In this document: positions 8,701 through 16,626 of the stretch, in pieces
How positions within the stretch are numbered: position 1 is the stretch's first letter
How the letters are laid out: each line of letters begins with the position of its first letter
DNA from: Calothrix sp. NIES-4105
GTDB lineage: Bacteria; Cyanobacteriota; Cyanobacteriia; Cyanobacteriales; Nostocaceae
Length of the DNA stretch: 64,000 bases
Assembly (NCBI RefSeq): GCF_002368415.1
Contig: NZ_AP018290.1
Location: 4,353,614-4,417,613, forward strand
Direction of reading: 5' to 3'
Program-made: the position numbers and the translations under genes
Notes under the pieces: generated by a model
Told to the model about the DNA's origin: nothing
What the model saw: the letters and a program-made list of their open reading frames with translations, nothing else
The model's database searches: none

Positions 8701-11197
8701 AGTCACCGCATAAGTACGCTGCATCACATGCTTCCTCATATAAAGCTAATGCTAACTCATATTGATGCCAGCAGGAGTCACCAAGTATTTCAAGGGCAAC
8801 GTCAAAATATCGAGCTGCCGCAACATGTGCCGTCGAAGCTTTAGCTTTACGTCCAGCATTTAAATTTAACTGTGCTAATTCTAAAAGCTGTTCTGGGATA
8901 GTGATTAAATCAACTCCGTAATTTAATTGATTTACTATATCAAAAATTTTATCTTCTTGTTTATCAATTGGTGTATTATTTAATAATAATTGACCAATAT
9001 TTAAATGAGTTGATTGTTTTTGCTCTTCAGGAATCAGAGAATAAGCAGCTTGCTGTACCCGGTCGTGGATAAATTTGTAAGTAACTACTGAGTGTTTATT
9101 AACAACAGATAATTTCTCCTCATTTGCAAAATTGTCTTGATACAACTTATAAATTTCATTTGTTGGAATTATCAACCCTTCTTGTAATGCTTTCCATAAA
9201 TCAACCGCAGTTTCAGCTTGATTTTTATCGTTTACAATAGCTAAAGTTAATAAATCAAATTGGTTCCCAATACATGCAGCAAGTTTTAAAGCAGACTGTG
9301 TAGCAAGTGGCAATTTTTGTAATTGTAATGCCATAAATTCTACGACATTATCTGTAAATGCTAATTCTTTAATTCTAGAAAAATTGCACTCCCATCCTCC
9401 ACTTTTATGCAAATGATATTCATCTTTGTTGAATGATATTAAGCCGTCATCATACAGTGACTTAAAAAATTGGTTGCTAAAGAAAGGATTACCTTGGGTT
9501 TTTTGATAAATGATATTCGTTAACGCCGCCGCATTTTCAAAACTACAGTTTAACGTATCTCTGACTAAATGCGTTAAATTATCTGTTGACAGAGGCTTTA
9601 GAACTATAGTACTAATGAGGATATTATCTTTCTTTATTTCTTCTAACGTCAATAGTAGTGGATGTGCCGCAGAAACTTCATTATCTCGATAGGCGCCGAT
9701 TAAGAATAAATGTTGAATATCGCTATTTACAAGGGACTGCATCAATTTTAGAGAAGCAGAGTCAGCCCACTGCAAATCATCAAGAAAAATGACTAAAGGA
9801 TGCAGGGAGCAAGCGAAAACCTTAATAAATTTCTGAAAAAGTAAATTAAAACGGTTTGTTGCTGGGCTACCAGAAAGTTTAGTAGATGCTGGCTGTGAAC
9901 CAATAATGCGCTCTAATTCCGGAATAAACTCAATAATCACCTGAGCTTGTGAGCCTAAAGCAGTTAATATCTGAGTCTTCCAATAAGTTAGTTGAGCATC
10001 GCTTTCGCTACTTAATTGTTCCATCAAGTCGCGGAAAGCTTGTAGAAATCCTGAGAAAGGAACATTTCGTTGAAACTGATCGTATTTACCTTTAATGAAA
10101 TAGCCTCGTTGTCGCACTATAGGTTTGTGTACTTCATTAACAACAGCAGTTTTACCAATACCAGAAAACCCTGCGACCATAACTATTTCTAATGCTCTTC
10201 TGGTGTTTGATGTAGAAGGGTGAGGATTTGCCACTCGTTCAAATGCTGCAAGAAGAGTTTTCACTTCAGTTTCTCGACCATAAAGCTTTTCGGGTATTAC
10301 AAAACGGTCAGATGCATCTCGCTGTCCCAACTTAAAGCCTTTATGAATCTGAGTTTCATCTTGATAGATTAAATTCGCTTGCTCTAAGTCATACTTTATT
10401 CCTAAAGCACTTTGATAACGGTCTTCTGCATTTTTCGCCATTAATTTAGCGATGATTTCAGATAGAATAATTGGAATATCTGGATTAATATTATGAACTA
10501 AAGGAGGAAGCTTTGCTATATGTGAGTACACTAACTCCATTGGGTCTTGACTAGTAAAAGGTAATTGCCCAGTCAAAAGTTCAAAAAAAGTCACACCTAA
10601 AGAATAAAAATCACTACGCCAATCTACCAAACGGTTCATACGTCCGGTTTGTTCTGGGGAAATATAGCCGAGGGTACCTTCTAAAAAATTACAGTATTGT
10701 AGAGTTTGTGTTTCTTTGGGTAATTTTGAAGCAATGCTAAAATCTATAAGTTTTACTTGCTTTGTAATTGGATTAACTAAAATATTAGCAGGCTTAATAT
10801 CTTTATGAATAACTCGGTTACGATATAAGTCGTCTAGAGATGTAACTATTTGTATCGCAATGTCAAAAAAATCTTGAAAATAAGCAGAACTTTTTGTCCC
10901 TGCATTGCGTACACTCCAGTCTTTGAGCGAGACACCTCCAAAATCTTCCATCACCAGTGCATAGCTGTTTTGATAAGCTTCTAAGCTATAGGTTTTGATG
11001 ACACCTGGAAGATCAAGACTTTTAGCAATAGCGTATTGGTTGCGAAACTGAACGAGTTCACTAAAGCTGGGGTACTCATGTCGTAATAGCTTGATAACAA
11101 CAGGCTGTTCATCACATTCTCTCACAGCACGGTATACTGAAGTTCTGATACCGGAATATATTTGCTCAAAAGGCTTATAACCAGCAAGTTTAAACAT
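5744..11197 (-). CDS. Hybrid Ser/Thr kinase - AAA ATPase - GAF - histidine kinase
   Basis: A giant cytoplasmic sensor (about 1,817 residues). Counting from the upstream in-frame ATG at 11221, it carries a Ser/Thr kinase domain (residues 15-285: Lys44, catalytic VIHKDIKPANIL with Asp141, DFS in place of DFG, GYISPE), an AAA/NACHT-like ATPase (GFSGIGKT at 351-358; Walker B LVIFLDDLQWAD), a long helical TPR-like region, a GAF domain (about 1,330-1,500) and a histidine kinase with phospho-acceptor His1571 in GIGHEINNP, an N box and GTGLGL. I chose ATG 11197 as start because a GGGGG Shine-Dalgarno-like run sits just before it. Such proteins are typical of heterocystous cyanobacteria and may join kinase and two-component signalling. 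No receiver partner lies nearby. Confidence 0.9.
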   Translation of the reverse strand: MFKLAGYKPFEQIYSGIRTSVYRAVRECDEQPVVIKLLRHEYPSFSELVQFRNQYAIAKSLDLPGVIKTYSLEAYQNSYALVMEDFGGVSLKDWSVRNAGTKSSAYFQDFFDIAIQIVTSLDDLYRNRVIHKDIKPANILVNPITKQVKLIDFSIASKLPKETQTLQYCNFLEGTLGYISPEQTGRMNRLVDWRSDFYSLGVTFFELLTGQLPFTSQDPMELVYSHIAKLPPLVHNINPDIPIILSEIIAKLMAKNAEDRYQSALGIKYDLEQANLIYQDETQIHKGFKLGQRDASDRFVIPEKLYGRETEVKTLLAAFERVANPHPSTSNTRRALEIVMVAGFSGIGKTAVVNEVHKPIVRQRGYFIKGKYDQFQRNVPFSGFLQAFRDLMEQLSSESDAQLTYWKTQILTALGSQAQVIIEFIPELERIIGSQPASTKLSGSPATNRFNLLFQKFIKVFACSLHPLVIFLDDLQWADSASLKLMQSLVNSDIQHLFLIGAYRDNEVSAAHPLLLTLEEIKKDNILISTIVLKPLSTDNLTHLVRDTLNCSFENAAALTNIIYQKTQGNPFFSNQFFKSLYDDGLISFNKDEYHLHKSGGWECNFSRIKELAFTDNVVEFMALQLQKLPLATQSALKLAACIGNQFDLLTLAIVNDKNQAETAVDLWKALQEGLIIPTNEIYKLYQDNFANEEKLSVVNKHSVVTYKFIHDRVQQAAYSLIPEEQKQSTHLNIGQLLLNNTPIDKQEDKIFDIVNQLNYGVDLITIPEQLLELAQLNLNAGRKAKASTAHVAAARYFDVALEILGDSCWHQYELALALYEEACDAAYLCGDFENMKKFAQQVISQAKTIIDRIRVYEIKIQACVAQNQLIEGLNISLDVLRLLNIEFPKTPKELDIQQAFQTTAALLIGRDIADLINLPEMTDPENLAAMRILSSMFSAAYLGSPEFVPLVTLKMVDLSIKYGNTGLSANGYCTYGFLLCCVIGDIDAGYEFAQLSLNLLSQTSIASLQAKTLLLYNSLVGHWKNHARDFLKPLQEVYRIGLETGDLEFASYALHNYSFGSYLTGQELIGLEEEMSVYCETLKQLKQKTGLGYIKIWHQTILNLMNKSDDVCSLVGTAYDEQVMLPQHQEMNDITAICMVYFNKCTLNYLFNNSDIALDYAMKAEKYLSGLTGLIIFPAFYYYDSLVRLAVYLDTAPAFQNEILEKVRSNQEKMQHWANHAPMNFLHKHYLVEAEIHRVLDNKLAAMECYEQAIKLAQQNDYLQEEALAQELAAKFYLGWNQNTIAQTYLINAYYCYARWGASAKLQDLEKQYPHLLTSIKERKTNFNSYETIAISNSTSFTITETTSRISNSLDLLSLVKASQAISSEMELEKLLVSLMQVLIENAGASKAVLILPSSGKLVVEAVGLSTKIVKSLLESIPIEESQEIPVNLINYVSRSKEHVIFNNTILENTNYKDEYVFQQKPQSILCNPILNQGKLVAILYLENDLATGVFTESRLNFIKLLCSQIAISLENARLYQQSQDYAQKLELSLENLKQAQLQLIQSEKMTALGNLVAGIGHEINNPINFLTGNLQPAREYVQNLLELIDLYQNYYPNPVAQIAEEIKDIDFSYIREDFPKVIESMQQAVDRIYEISISLRTFSRADTHKKVLFNIHEGIDSTLMLLKHRLKASEGRPNIKVVTNYDDLPQVKGFPGQLNQVFMNLIANAIDALEESNAERSFNEITQSPLQITIFTSLNSDKSHVLITIRDNGIGMTPEVKAKIFDHLFTTKSVGKGTGLGLTIVRQIVEEKHGGTIEVNSTIGEGTAFVISIPV

Positions 11198-11855
11198 ATT
11201 ACCCCCTGTCGAATTAATCATTTTCTACCTCGTACAGATATTGTTCCCAAAAAAATAGAGTTTATATCACCTGCTGTTTTATTCTCTTGCTGGTAAGGAA
11301 ACTAACCAGTTTATATTTAAGTACACGTGATATTATCATACCCAACGCGAAATGCTGAAACTGGTTGAGTACAGGATGGCATTATCTCAAAATTTATAAA
11401 AAGATGGTTACTTGCTGGTTGATGTTTAACATGGCTTCAAATTTAATTACGTACCTTCTGGTGCTTGCAGTATTAATGCGGTTAGTGTTAGGAGCAGGCG
11501 CCGAATTTTTAATTTAATTACCCTTTATGATTGATTGATGAACAACCCCTATGTCATCTTGTAGTTTAATAAGTTAAGATTTGTAAAGATATAAATTAAT
11601 AATCTTAGGATTGTCAGTAACAATTTACACAAATTCTTTACAACAAAGTAGAAACACTTGAGCGCCAAACAAGACAAAATAAACATTATAAGATGCACCT
11701 CCTTAGTAATGATTAATACTAATTAAACTTCGACTTAAGTATGAACAAAGATTAGTCGTAAAAAATCACCCTAAAAGGGTACCCGTTTCTGACTGAAAGA
11801 TTAACAACACGTTGTTAATTATGTATAGAGGGTATAAGTTCATGAGGGAATCACT
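11198..11855. other. Long intergenic region with a possible 28-residue ORF
   Basis: About 650 bases between divergent genes. On the plus strand ATG at 11431 opens a 28-codon frame ending TAA at 11517 (MASNLITYLLVLAVLMRLVL, then GAGAEFLI). The product would be a single hydrophobic helix. It lacks an obvious ribosome binding site, so I do not call it a gene. Downstream are a short hairpin (ACCCT, AAA, AGGGT at 11768-11780) and the 18-base palindrome listed separately. Confidence 0.35.
11801..11818. promoter_or_regulatory. Palindrome TTAACAACACGTTGTTAA upstream of the FAD gene
   Basis: Two perfect 8-base arms (TTAACAAC and GTTGTTAA) around a 2-base centre, ending 37 bases before the start codon of the FAD oxidoreductase gene. 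The position and dyad symmetry suit an operator for a dimeric regulator. The regulator is unknown. It is not followed by a T run, so a terminator is unlikely. Confidence 0.4.
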
Positions 11856-13418
11856 ATGTATGGAGTAGAGGCATCTGCACCGTCAGGGAATCGTAATTAT
11901 GACATTATTTGTTTTGGTGATGAAGTTCCAGGTGTATTAACGCTGATTTGTTGTGCGCGCGAATATTATCGTCGGACTAATAGCTATCCCCGTAGCTTGT
12001 TACTGGTCAAAAGCAATTCTAAATTGGGGATTGGTGGTCAGATAGTTCGTTCCGGTTTGGCATATCTAGACCGTTCTTCAGTTCCCAATGCAATTCGGCA
12101 AGAGCAGAACTTAGATATATTTGGAGATCCTGCTGCAATTTATAAAGAACTTCTAGTTCGCGCGCGCGTAGAGCAAGTAGCACTCGATCCGAGTAAAACA
12201 GATTGGATATTGCGCGAGATGTTACGTGAAATACATGCTGATATTTTGAGTAGTGTTGAAATCAAATCGGTTGTTAAAGAAGAACAAAAGATACTTGGCA
12301 TTGAGTTAACAAGGGATGAAACTTACTTTGCCAAGCATTTTATCGATAGCACCGTGAATGGAGAATTAGCGCAAGCTGCTGGTGTAAGGAAATTTAAAGG
12401 GTTTGAAACGATAGGTTTGCCAAACTCAGAACTTCCCGTGACACTTGTGTTTGAAACTCAAGGTTTGAGTGTTGAACGACTCCAAAATATTGAGTATCAG
12501 TACCTGCAGCGTTTTACAAATCCCGAAGACAAAGAAGCACAGAATTTAATTAATCTTGCTGCGGGAGGAGATGCGAACTACGCTTCTCAATTAAGAGCAG
12601 ACCTTGTTGATAAAAAAGGCTATCTCAAAACGATGGCTGTAGGCAAAGACTATATAGATATTCGCAGCAAAGCTTTATCAATTGCTTATCATGCATTTCG
12701 CGGTACTAAGCTAGATATAAACGCTCTAACAGGAATTCTTGATAACGGTAATGTTGCTCTGCTGTCACGAGTCAGGATGTCATGGAATGCTTTGTTATTT
12801 GGTGTTACTGCTAACGAAGCAGAAATCCTCACGCGCGCTAAAGCTCAACCAACGCGAAAAATGTTAGATGAAATCTTATTTATCACCAAATGGTTTCAAT
12901 TGCTTGGTGCCAGTGAAGTAAAACCAGCCAAAGAAATTTATATCCCCCATGTAGGTAATATTACTGATGTAATTGACCCACTTACAGGCGCCAAAATGCT
13001 AGGAGGTGGTGTCCCAACCAACGAAGCAATAGGCACTTTTGGCTATGACTTCGATGAACGCGCGATAAATAGAGTTTTTGGTAATATAGCTCTGTTGACA
13101 CCACCTTTATTTAACATTGGCATTCAACACGCACTACTAAAATATATTCCTAACCTAGCTATAGTTAGTCCATGTTCAGGATTTGAAGGTTACGCTTGCT
13201 CTGCAGGTCGAATAGTCGAGTTTAACTGCGGAGTTGGGCAAGGTGTAGGTATTGCCGCAGCTATTGCACTAGTTCAAGAACGCGAACTTCATGAAATCTC
13301 AAACAAAGAAGTGCATGATGTACTTCAAAGCACAGGACAACTTTCCCAAATATACGGTATCACCAACGATATCGATGCCGCACAACTCGATGAGTTTGAG
13401 CATTCTATGACTGCGTAA
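11856..13418 (+). CDS. FAD-dependent oxidoreductase
   Basis: A 520-residue protein whose N-terminus (YDIICFGDEVPGVLTLICCA) has the beta-strand, tight turn and helix of a dinucleotide-binding Rossmann fold in variant form. A further conserved block is GGQIVRSGLAYLDRS, and a C-terminal glycine-rich segment reads CGVGQGVGIAAAIAL, typical of the FAD-binding end of FAD_oxidored-type proteins. There is no signal peptide. The substrate cannot be read from the sequence. It precedes an hli gene by 157 bases, but that gene has its own promoter-like repeats, so an operon is not required. A palindromic operator candidate lies upstream. Light or oxidative-stress regulation is only suggested by this context. 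Confidence 0.75.
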   Translation: MYGVEASAPSGNRNYDIICFGDEVPGVLTLICCAREYYRRTNSYPRSLLLVKSNSKLGIGGQIVRSGLAYLDRSSVPNAIRQEQNLDIFGDPAAIYKELLVRARVEQVALDPSKTDWILREMLREIHADILSSVEIKSVVKEEQKILGIELTRDETYFAKHFIDSTVNGELAQAAGVRKFKGFETIGLPNSELPVTLVFETQGLSVERLQNIEYQYLQRFTNPEDKEAQNLINLAAGGDANYASQLRADLVDKKGYLKTMAVGKDYIDIRSKALSIAYHAFRGTKLDINALTGILDNGNVALLSRVRMSWNALLFGVTANEAEILTRAKAQPTRKMLDEILFITKWFQLLGASEVKPAKEIYIPHVGNITDVIDPLTGAKMLGGGVPTNEAIGTFGYDFDERAINRVFGNIALLTPPLFNIGIQHALLKYIPNLAIVSPCSGFEGYACSAGRIVEFNCGVGQGVGIAAAIALVQERELHEISNKEVHDVLQSTGQLSQIYGITNDIDAAQLDEFEHSMTA

Positions 13419-13423
13419 TAAAG

Positions 13424-13457
13424 TGCTGAGTGTTGAGTGCTGAGTGGTTAGTGCTGA
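13424..13457. repeat. Short tandem TGCTGAG-type heptamer repeat
   Basis: Degenerate copies of the heptamer AGTGCTG/TGCTGAG in tandem (GTGCTGAGTGTTGAGTGCTG and on) directly after the FAD oxidoreductase stop. The same unit occurs at 22334-22440, 33376-33586 and 57985-58102. It belongs to the short tandemly repeated repetitive sequence type known from heterocystous cyanobacteria. Confidence 0.8.
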
Positions 13458-13527
13458 GGGCGGTTTCTTCTACATCTTGGTACGGTTGACAACATCTACT
13501 CACTTTGTCAAATTATTGCAAAAATTG

Positions 13528-13553
13528 TTTACAAAGCTTAACAAATAGTTACA
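13528..13553 (+). promoter_or_regulatory. HLR1-like triple direct repeat before hli
   Basis: TTTACA (13528), TTAACA (13538) and GTTACA (13548) recur at exact 10-base spacing upstream of hli. HLR1, the binding site of the response regulator RpaB, is a pair of (G/T)TTACA hexamers separated by 4 bases and is known on high-light genes including hli. The first two hexamers fit with one mismatch, and the third continues the same helical phase. The last repeat ends 22 bases before the start codon. Confidence 0.55.
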
Positions 13554-13575
13554 AAAAAAGAGAAGGGAGGGTTGA

Positions 13576-13788
13576 ATGACAGGAAAAGGTTTCAGCATAA
13601 ACGAGCGCGCGCAGGTTAACAGCTATGCAATTAAGCCAAAAGTATATGCTGATAAAACTCTAAAGTTTGGCCTTACCGAGTATGCGGAAAAACTGAACGG
13701 TCGTATGGCGATGCTTGGCTTTATCTCGTCGATAGTAGTAGAAATATTAACCGGACAAGGTTTTATTGCATGGTTAAGTAATACATAA
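13576..13788 (+). CDS. High-light-inducible protein (Hlip/SCP)
   Basis: A 70-residue protein with the chlorophyll-binding helix of the CAB/ELIP/HLIP family: EYAEKLNGRMAMLGFISSIV, containing the ExxNGRxAMxGF motif with the Glu, Asn and Arg that ligate chlorophyll and form the helix pair. It has one membrane span and acts in the thylakoid membrane, where Hlips dimerise to bind chlorophyll and carotenoid and quench energy during photosystem assembly or high light. The soluble N-terminus of about 35 residues is typical. A GGGAGGG run close to the ATG is a strong ribosome binding site. Regulation is likely through the HLR1-like repeats upstream. Confidence 0.93.
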   Translation: MTGKGFSINERAQVNSYAIKPKVYADKTLKFGLTEYAEKLNGRMAMLGFISSIVVEILTGQGFIAWLSNT

Positions 13789-13895
13789 GTTGAGATATTA
13801 AGTCAAAAATATTACTAATACATTGATTGCCATTGGAACCGCTAAAGTACTTTGAGGCGCCGGGGATACGAATTTTGTTTAAAAAGTCTGCTCTG

Positions 13896-13920
13896 ACCGG
13901 GTTTATTGAAAAAGCCCGGT
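13896..13920. terminator. Possible hairpin between convergent genes
   Basis: ACCGGG (13896-13901) pairs with CCCGGT (13915-13920), extended by TTT/AAA around one bulged G. It lies between the convergent hli and lipoprotein genes. Neither strand shows a long T run after the stem, so its role as a bidirectional terminator is tentative. Confidence 0.35.
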
Positions 13921-13930
13921 TATATGAATG

Positions 13931-14431
13931 TTAATTTGAGAGTCGCTGAAGAGGATTAATGAAACTCCATGTATTATCAGATTTCTTAATCATCCATCCT
14001 GTAATTTGATACTCTTTATTATCTTTGACGTAAATAATCTCAGTTCTATTCTCGTGTAGAGATGCAGGCAAACCTTCACATTCTTTAACTGTGATTTTTT
14101 CGTATAATTTATTTTTATCTAAAGAAAAGTAGTCAACACCTGCTTTATCACTATTTGACTTAAGAATCTGACCATAATCTTGGTCTACCAGCCTAGATTC
14201 TGTACTAGCCGGAAAGTAATAATAAGAATTTGAAGTAGCGTTTTTGTTTTTATCTTTAGAATATACCTTGCAGGCAAAAAAGCCACCATGTGCTTCAACA
14301 CTCACAGGTTTGAGCGATTGAGGATTTTGAGCAAAGTTAGAATTAACCGAGCCAGAATTTGTCGAACATCCAAATAGGTGTGTGGATATTGATATAAAAA
14401 TTAATAAAAATATCCTATGCCAATTATTCAT
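13931..14431 (-). CDS. Putative lipoprotein of unknown function
   Basis: A 166-residue protein with a lipoprotein signal peptide: MNNWHRIFLLIFISISTHLF followed by the lipidation Cys in the LFGC lipobox at residues 19-22. The mature part has conserved-looking aromatic and charged segments (FFACKVYS, SYYYFPAS, VKECEGLP), an extra Cys pair, and no membrane segment. It is probably anchored in the plasma or outer membrane facing the periplasm. I do not recognise the family. It is the last gene of a minus-strand series that includes the EamA transporter 54 bases upstream, which may mean cotranscription. Confidence 0.65.
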   Translation of the reverse strand: MNNWHRIFLLIFISISTHLFGCSTNSGSVNSNFAQNPQSLKPVSVEAHGGFFACKVYSKDKNKNATSNSYYYFPASTESRLVDQDYGQILKSNSDKAGVDYFSLDKNKLYEKITVKECEGLPASLHENRTEIIYVKDNKEYQITGWMIKKSDNTWSFINPLQRLSN

Positions 14432-14485
14432 AAATTATTGATACAAGCTACAGTACGTTTTGCTTGAAACCCAATGTCTTGGTAA

Positions 14486-15391
14486 TCACTCACCAATGTG
14501 ACGACGTACTATTAAAGCTTGTTTCCCGAAAATTACGCAAGCAATTACGATACAGGTAGCTAATAACATCAGGGATGTAACTTGTTCGCGAAGTCCCCAA
14601 GCAGAGAATAAAATCGTTAAAAACGGTTGTAGTAGCTGTATTTGACTAACTCTAGCTACACCAGCAACCCGCATTCCATGATACCAAGCGAAGAAAGCAA
14701 CAAACTGACTGATAATGCTTACGTATCCAAAACATAGCCAAGCGATAGGGGAAGCTGATAATCCATGTTGAAAAATTGTCAACGCTACAGGGACAATTAA
14801 AACAGGAGCCATAAAAACTAATGCCCAGCAAATAACCTGCCATCCTCCCAATATAGATGCAAGTCTGCCACCCTCAGCATATCCAATCGCTGCCGTAAAG
14901 GAGGCGCCTAAAAGTAAAACATGCGCCGATTGAATATTTCCACCGCTAGAAATTAAAACAAATAAAATAATTGTTGCACTACCTGTTATACTAGCAATCC
15001 AGAATTTCAGCGAAGGACGTTCACCGACTCTAACAGTAGCGACGATAGCAGTAGCCAGAGGTACTAAACCTGTAATAATGGCGCCGTGTGCAGCTGGTAA
15101 TTGCTGCATTGCCAAAGCAGATAATAAAGGAAACCCAATAATTACACCGATTGCAACAACAAATATATTTCCCCAAAGTTTGCGCGGTGGCAAAGGCTGA
15201 CGAGTTAACCATAGTGTCAGCAATGCCGGTACACTAGCAACAACCGCGCGTCCAAGTCCAACAACAACAGGGTTCAAATCTGTAACTGCAACACGAGTAG
15301 CAGGTAAAGTCAGGCTAAAACCTAACACACCCAAAAAACCATAAAATAACCCTAGGGTTTCCGGGTTAATACTAGAAGTAAACTTTTTCAT
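14486..15391 (-). CDS. EamA/DMT-family transporter
   Basis: A 301-residue inner-membrane protein with about ten hydrophobic segments arranged as two EamA repeats. Each repeat begins with a conserved helix (GLFYGFLGVLGFSLTLPATR in the first; LGASFTAAIGYAEGGRLASI in the second), and the second half contains QIQLLQPFLTILFSAW, a typical EamA motif. Members export amino acids or other metabolites; the substrate is not deducible. A small conserved gene ends 10 bases upstream. Beyond that lies a divergent MocR-type regulator cut to 45 codons. MocR regulators often control a neighbouring EamA gene, so this transporter may have lost its regulator. Confidence 0.88.
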   Translation of the reverse strand: MKKFTSSINPETLGLFYGFLGVLGFSLTLPATRVAVTDLNPVVVGLGRAVVASVPALLTLWLTRQPLPPRKLWGNIFVVAIGVIIGFPLLSALAMQQLPAAHGAIITGLVPLATAIVATVRVGERPSLKFWIASITGSATIILFVLISSGGNIQSAHVLLLGASFTAAIGYAEGGRLASILGGWQVICWALVFMAPVLIVPVALTIFQHGLSASPIAWLCFGYVSIISQFVAFFAWYHGMRVAGVARVSQIQLLQPFLTILFSAWGLREQVTSLMLLATCIVIACVIFGKQALIVRRHIGE

Positions 15392-15401
15392 TGCTTTATA
15401 A

Positions 15402-15629
15402 TTAATTTCTACAACTAAAACGCTGTTCTATCCACGCGCGTATGTCATCTTCGGAACCAAAGCAAACATAATGTCTTGTAATAGGGTCGTATGCGTGCCA
15501 AGATAAATCACCATTTCTATCGCGAGTTGACCAAACTTGTAATTCTGAATTTGATGTAAACAATAGTGTTAATTTCTGCCAAACGCTGTCTAACTTAGAT
15601 TTCAGCGCTAAAAATGAATTTATCATCAT
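15402..15629 (-). CDS. Small conserved cyanobacterial protein of unknown function
   Basis: A 75-residue protein. After an N-terminal helix it reads QVWSTRDRNGDLSWHAYDPI, then HYVCFGSEDDIRAWIEQRF. The pattern WxTxDRxGxxxWHAYxPxT with a following F-S-E-x-x-x-R-x-W-x-E-Q-R block recurs, as I remember it, in many small cyanobacterial proteins without known function. There are no membrane segments or metal motifs. It ends 10 bases before the EamA gene and may be translated from the same message. Confidence 0.7.
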   Translation of the reverse strand: MMINSFLALKSKLDSVWQKLTLLFTSNSELQVWSTRDRNGDLSWHAYDPITRHYVCFGSEDDIRAWIEQRFSCRN

Positions 15630-15852
15630 TTTTACAGCCCTGTGTAGATTATTTGCAGGCGCCTACTTTTAGGTTCTTACAAATACAGCTTGACGAGAAG
15701 GTACAAATTTAGCTAGTTTTATCTGGCACAGTTGCAATAATCTCAACTGTTCTAGTTCAATTTGATGTAACTGTACCAACTCAAATCATCAAAAATCACT
15801 TATATTGCCTGTAGTAGCTTTGATTACTTGCATTTTATAAGGGGGTACGCTT

Positions 15853-15990
15853 GTGAATATTCTTTTAAACCGTCATTCTTCGCAGCCAGTTTATCAGCAA
15901 ATTCACAACCACTTCAGCCGTTTGATAAAATCAGGCAAACTTACACCAGGACAAAAGTTACCATCAATTCGCGCTTTATCCCAGCGGTAA
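15853..15990 (+). pseudogene. N-terminal fragment of a MocR (GntR-type) regulator
   Basis: The frame from GTG 15853 encodes QPVYQQIHNHFSRLIKSGKL followed by TPGQKLPSIRALSQR and a stop. This is the first half of the winged-helix domain that starts every MocR/GntR regulator with an aminotransferase-like effector domain. About 45 codons of roughly 470 remain. The break, at about 15985, runs directly into the antisense tail of lysE, so a deletion has joined two genes tail to tail. The intact promoter side still faces the EamA gene. Confidence 0.75.
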
Positions 15991-16474
15991 ACCAAACCAG
16001 TGCTTGCATAACAATAGTTGCTCCATATAGTAATTGTATATTTAAAGGTGTCGCAGGGTGGATAATTTGAGTAAACAGAGCAAGGAAAAATAATGTAGCT
16101 TTTGGATTCAGTATGTTAGCTAATAAGCCAATCCGAAAAGCTGCCCAGTTACTTATATTCCTAACTTGTTTCGTTATAGATTCCTCTTGATGTTTCTTCG
16201 CTTTTAATGATTTTATACCAATGTAAATTAGGTAAGCAGCGCCAACCCATTTAATAATATTGAACAGTAGAATTGAACGCGAAATAATTGCCCCAATCCC
16301 AATTAAACAGTAAGTTGCATGAACAATATTCCCGACAGTGATACCTAAAGCTGTATAAATACCTGTTTTACGGCAATAAAGTAAACTGTTTCGCAACGTT
16401 AAGGCAAAATCTGGGCCAGGACTCATGACTGCGACCATTCCCAAAGAAAAAACAGTTAACCAGTTGGTAGACAT
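15941..16474 (-). pseudogene. LysE-family exporter truncated at its C-terminus
   Basis: The protein begins as a normal LysE/RhtB translocator (VMSPGPDFALTLRNSLLYCR at residues 17-36, the signature block) and continues through five hydrophobic segments to ATIVMQALVWF. From there the frame enters antisense MocR sequence and stops after about 17 foreign residues, giving 177 residues where the family has about 205. The last transmembrane helix is missing. LysE proteins export amino acids or homoserine lactone-like compounds; this one is probably non-functional, though it could still be translated. An AraC-type fragment precedes it and overlaps its start by 19 bases. Confidence 0.75.
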
Positions 16475-16626
16475 AAATTTTTTACCCTAATATGGTTATG
16501 ATTATTATTACAGCAACCTGATACATACTGTCCTGGTGTTACACCAACCAAACGCTTAAAATGGCAATGTAAATGGCTTTGGTCAGTAAAACCAGTATCA
16601 AATGCAACTTGAGAAATTGATATACC
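16456..16626 (-). pseudogene. C-terminal fragment of an AraC-family regulator
   Basis: The minus-strand frame reads [20 protein letters not shown], then [16 protein letters not shown]. This is the second helix-turn-helix of an AraC/XylS DNA-binding domain (VAxxxGFxDQSHFxRxFKRxxGxTPxxY). Everything upstream of this helix is gone, replaced by the 3' side of an ankyrin gene at about 16626. AraC regulators are often placed directly before a LysE exporter gene, as here. The gene cannot make a working regulator. Confidence 0.75.
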
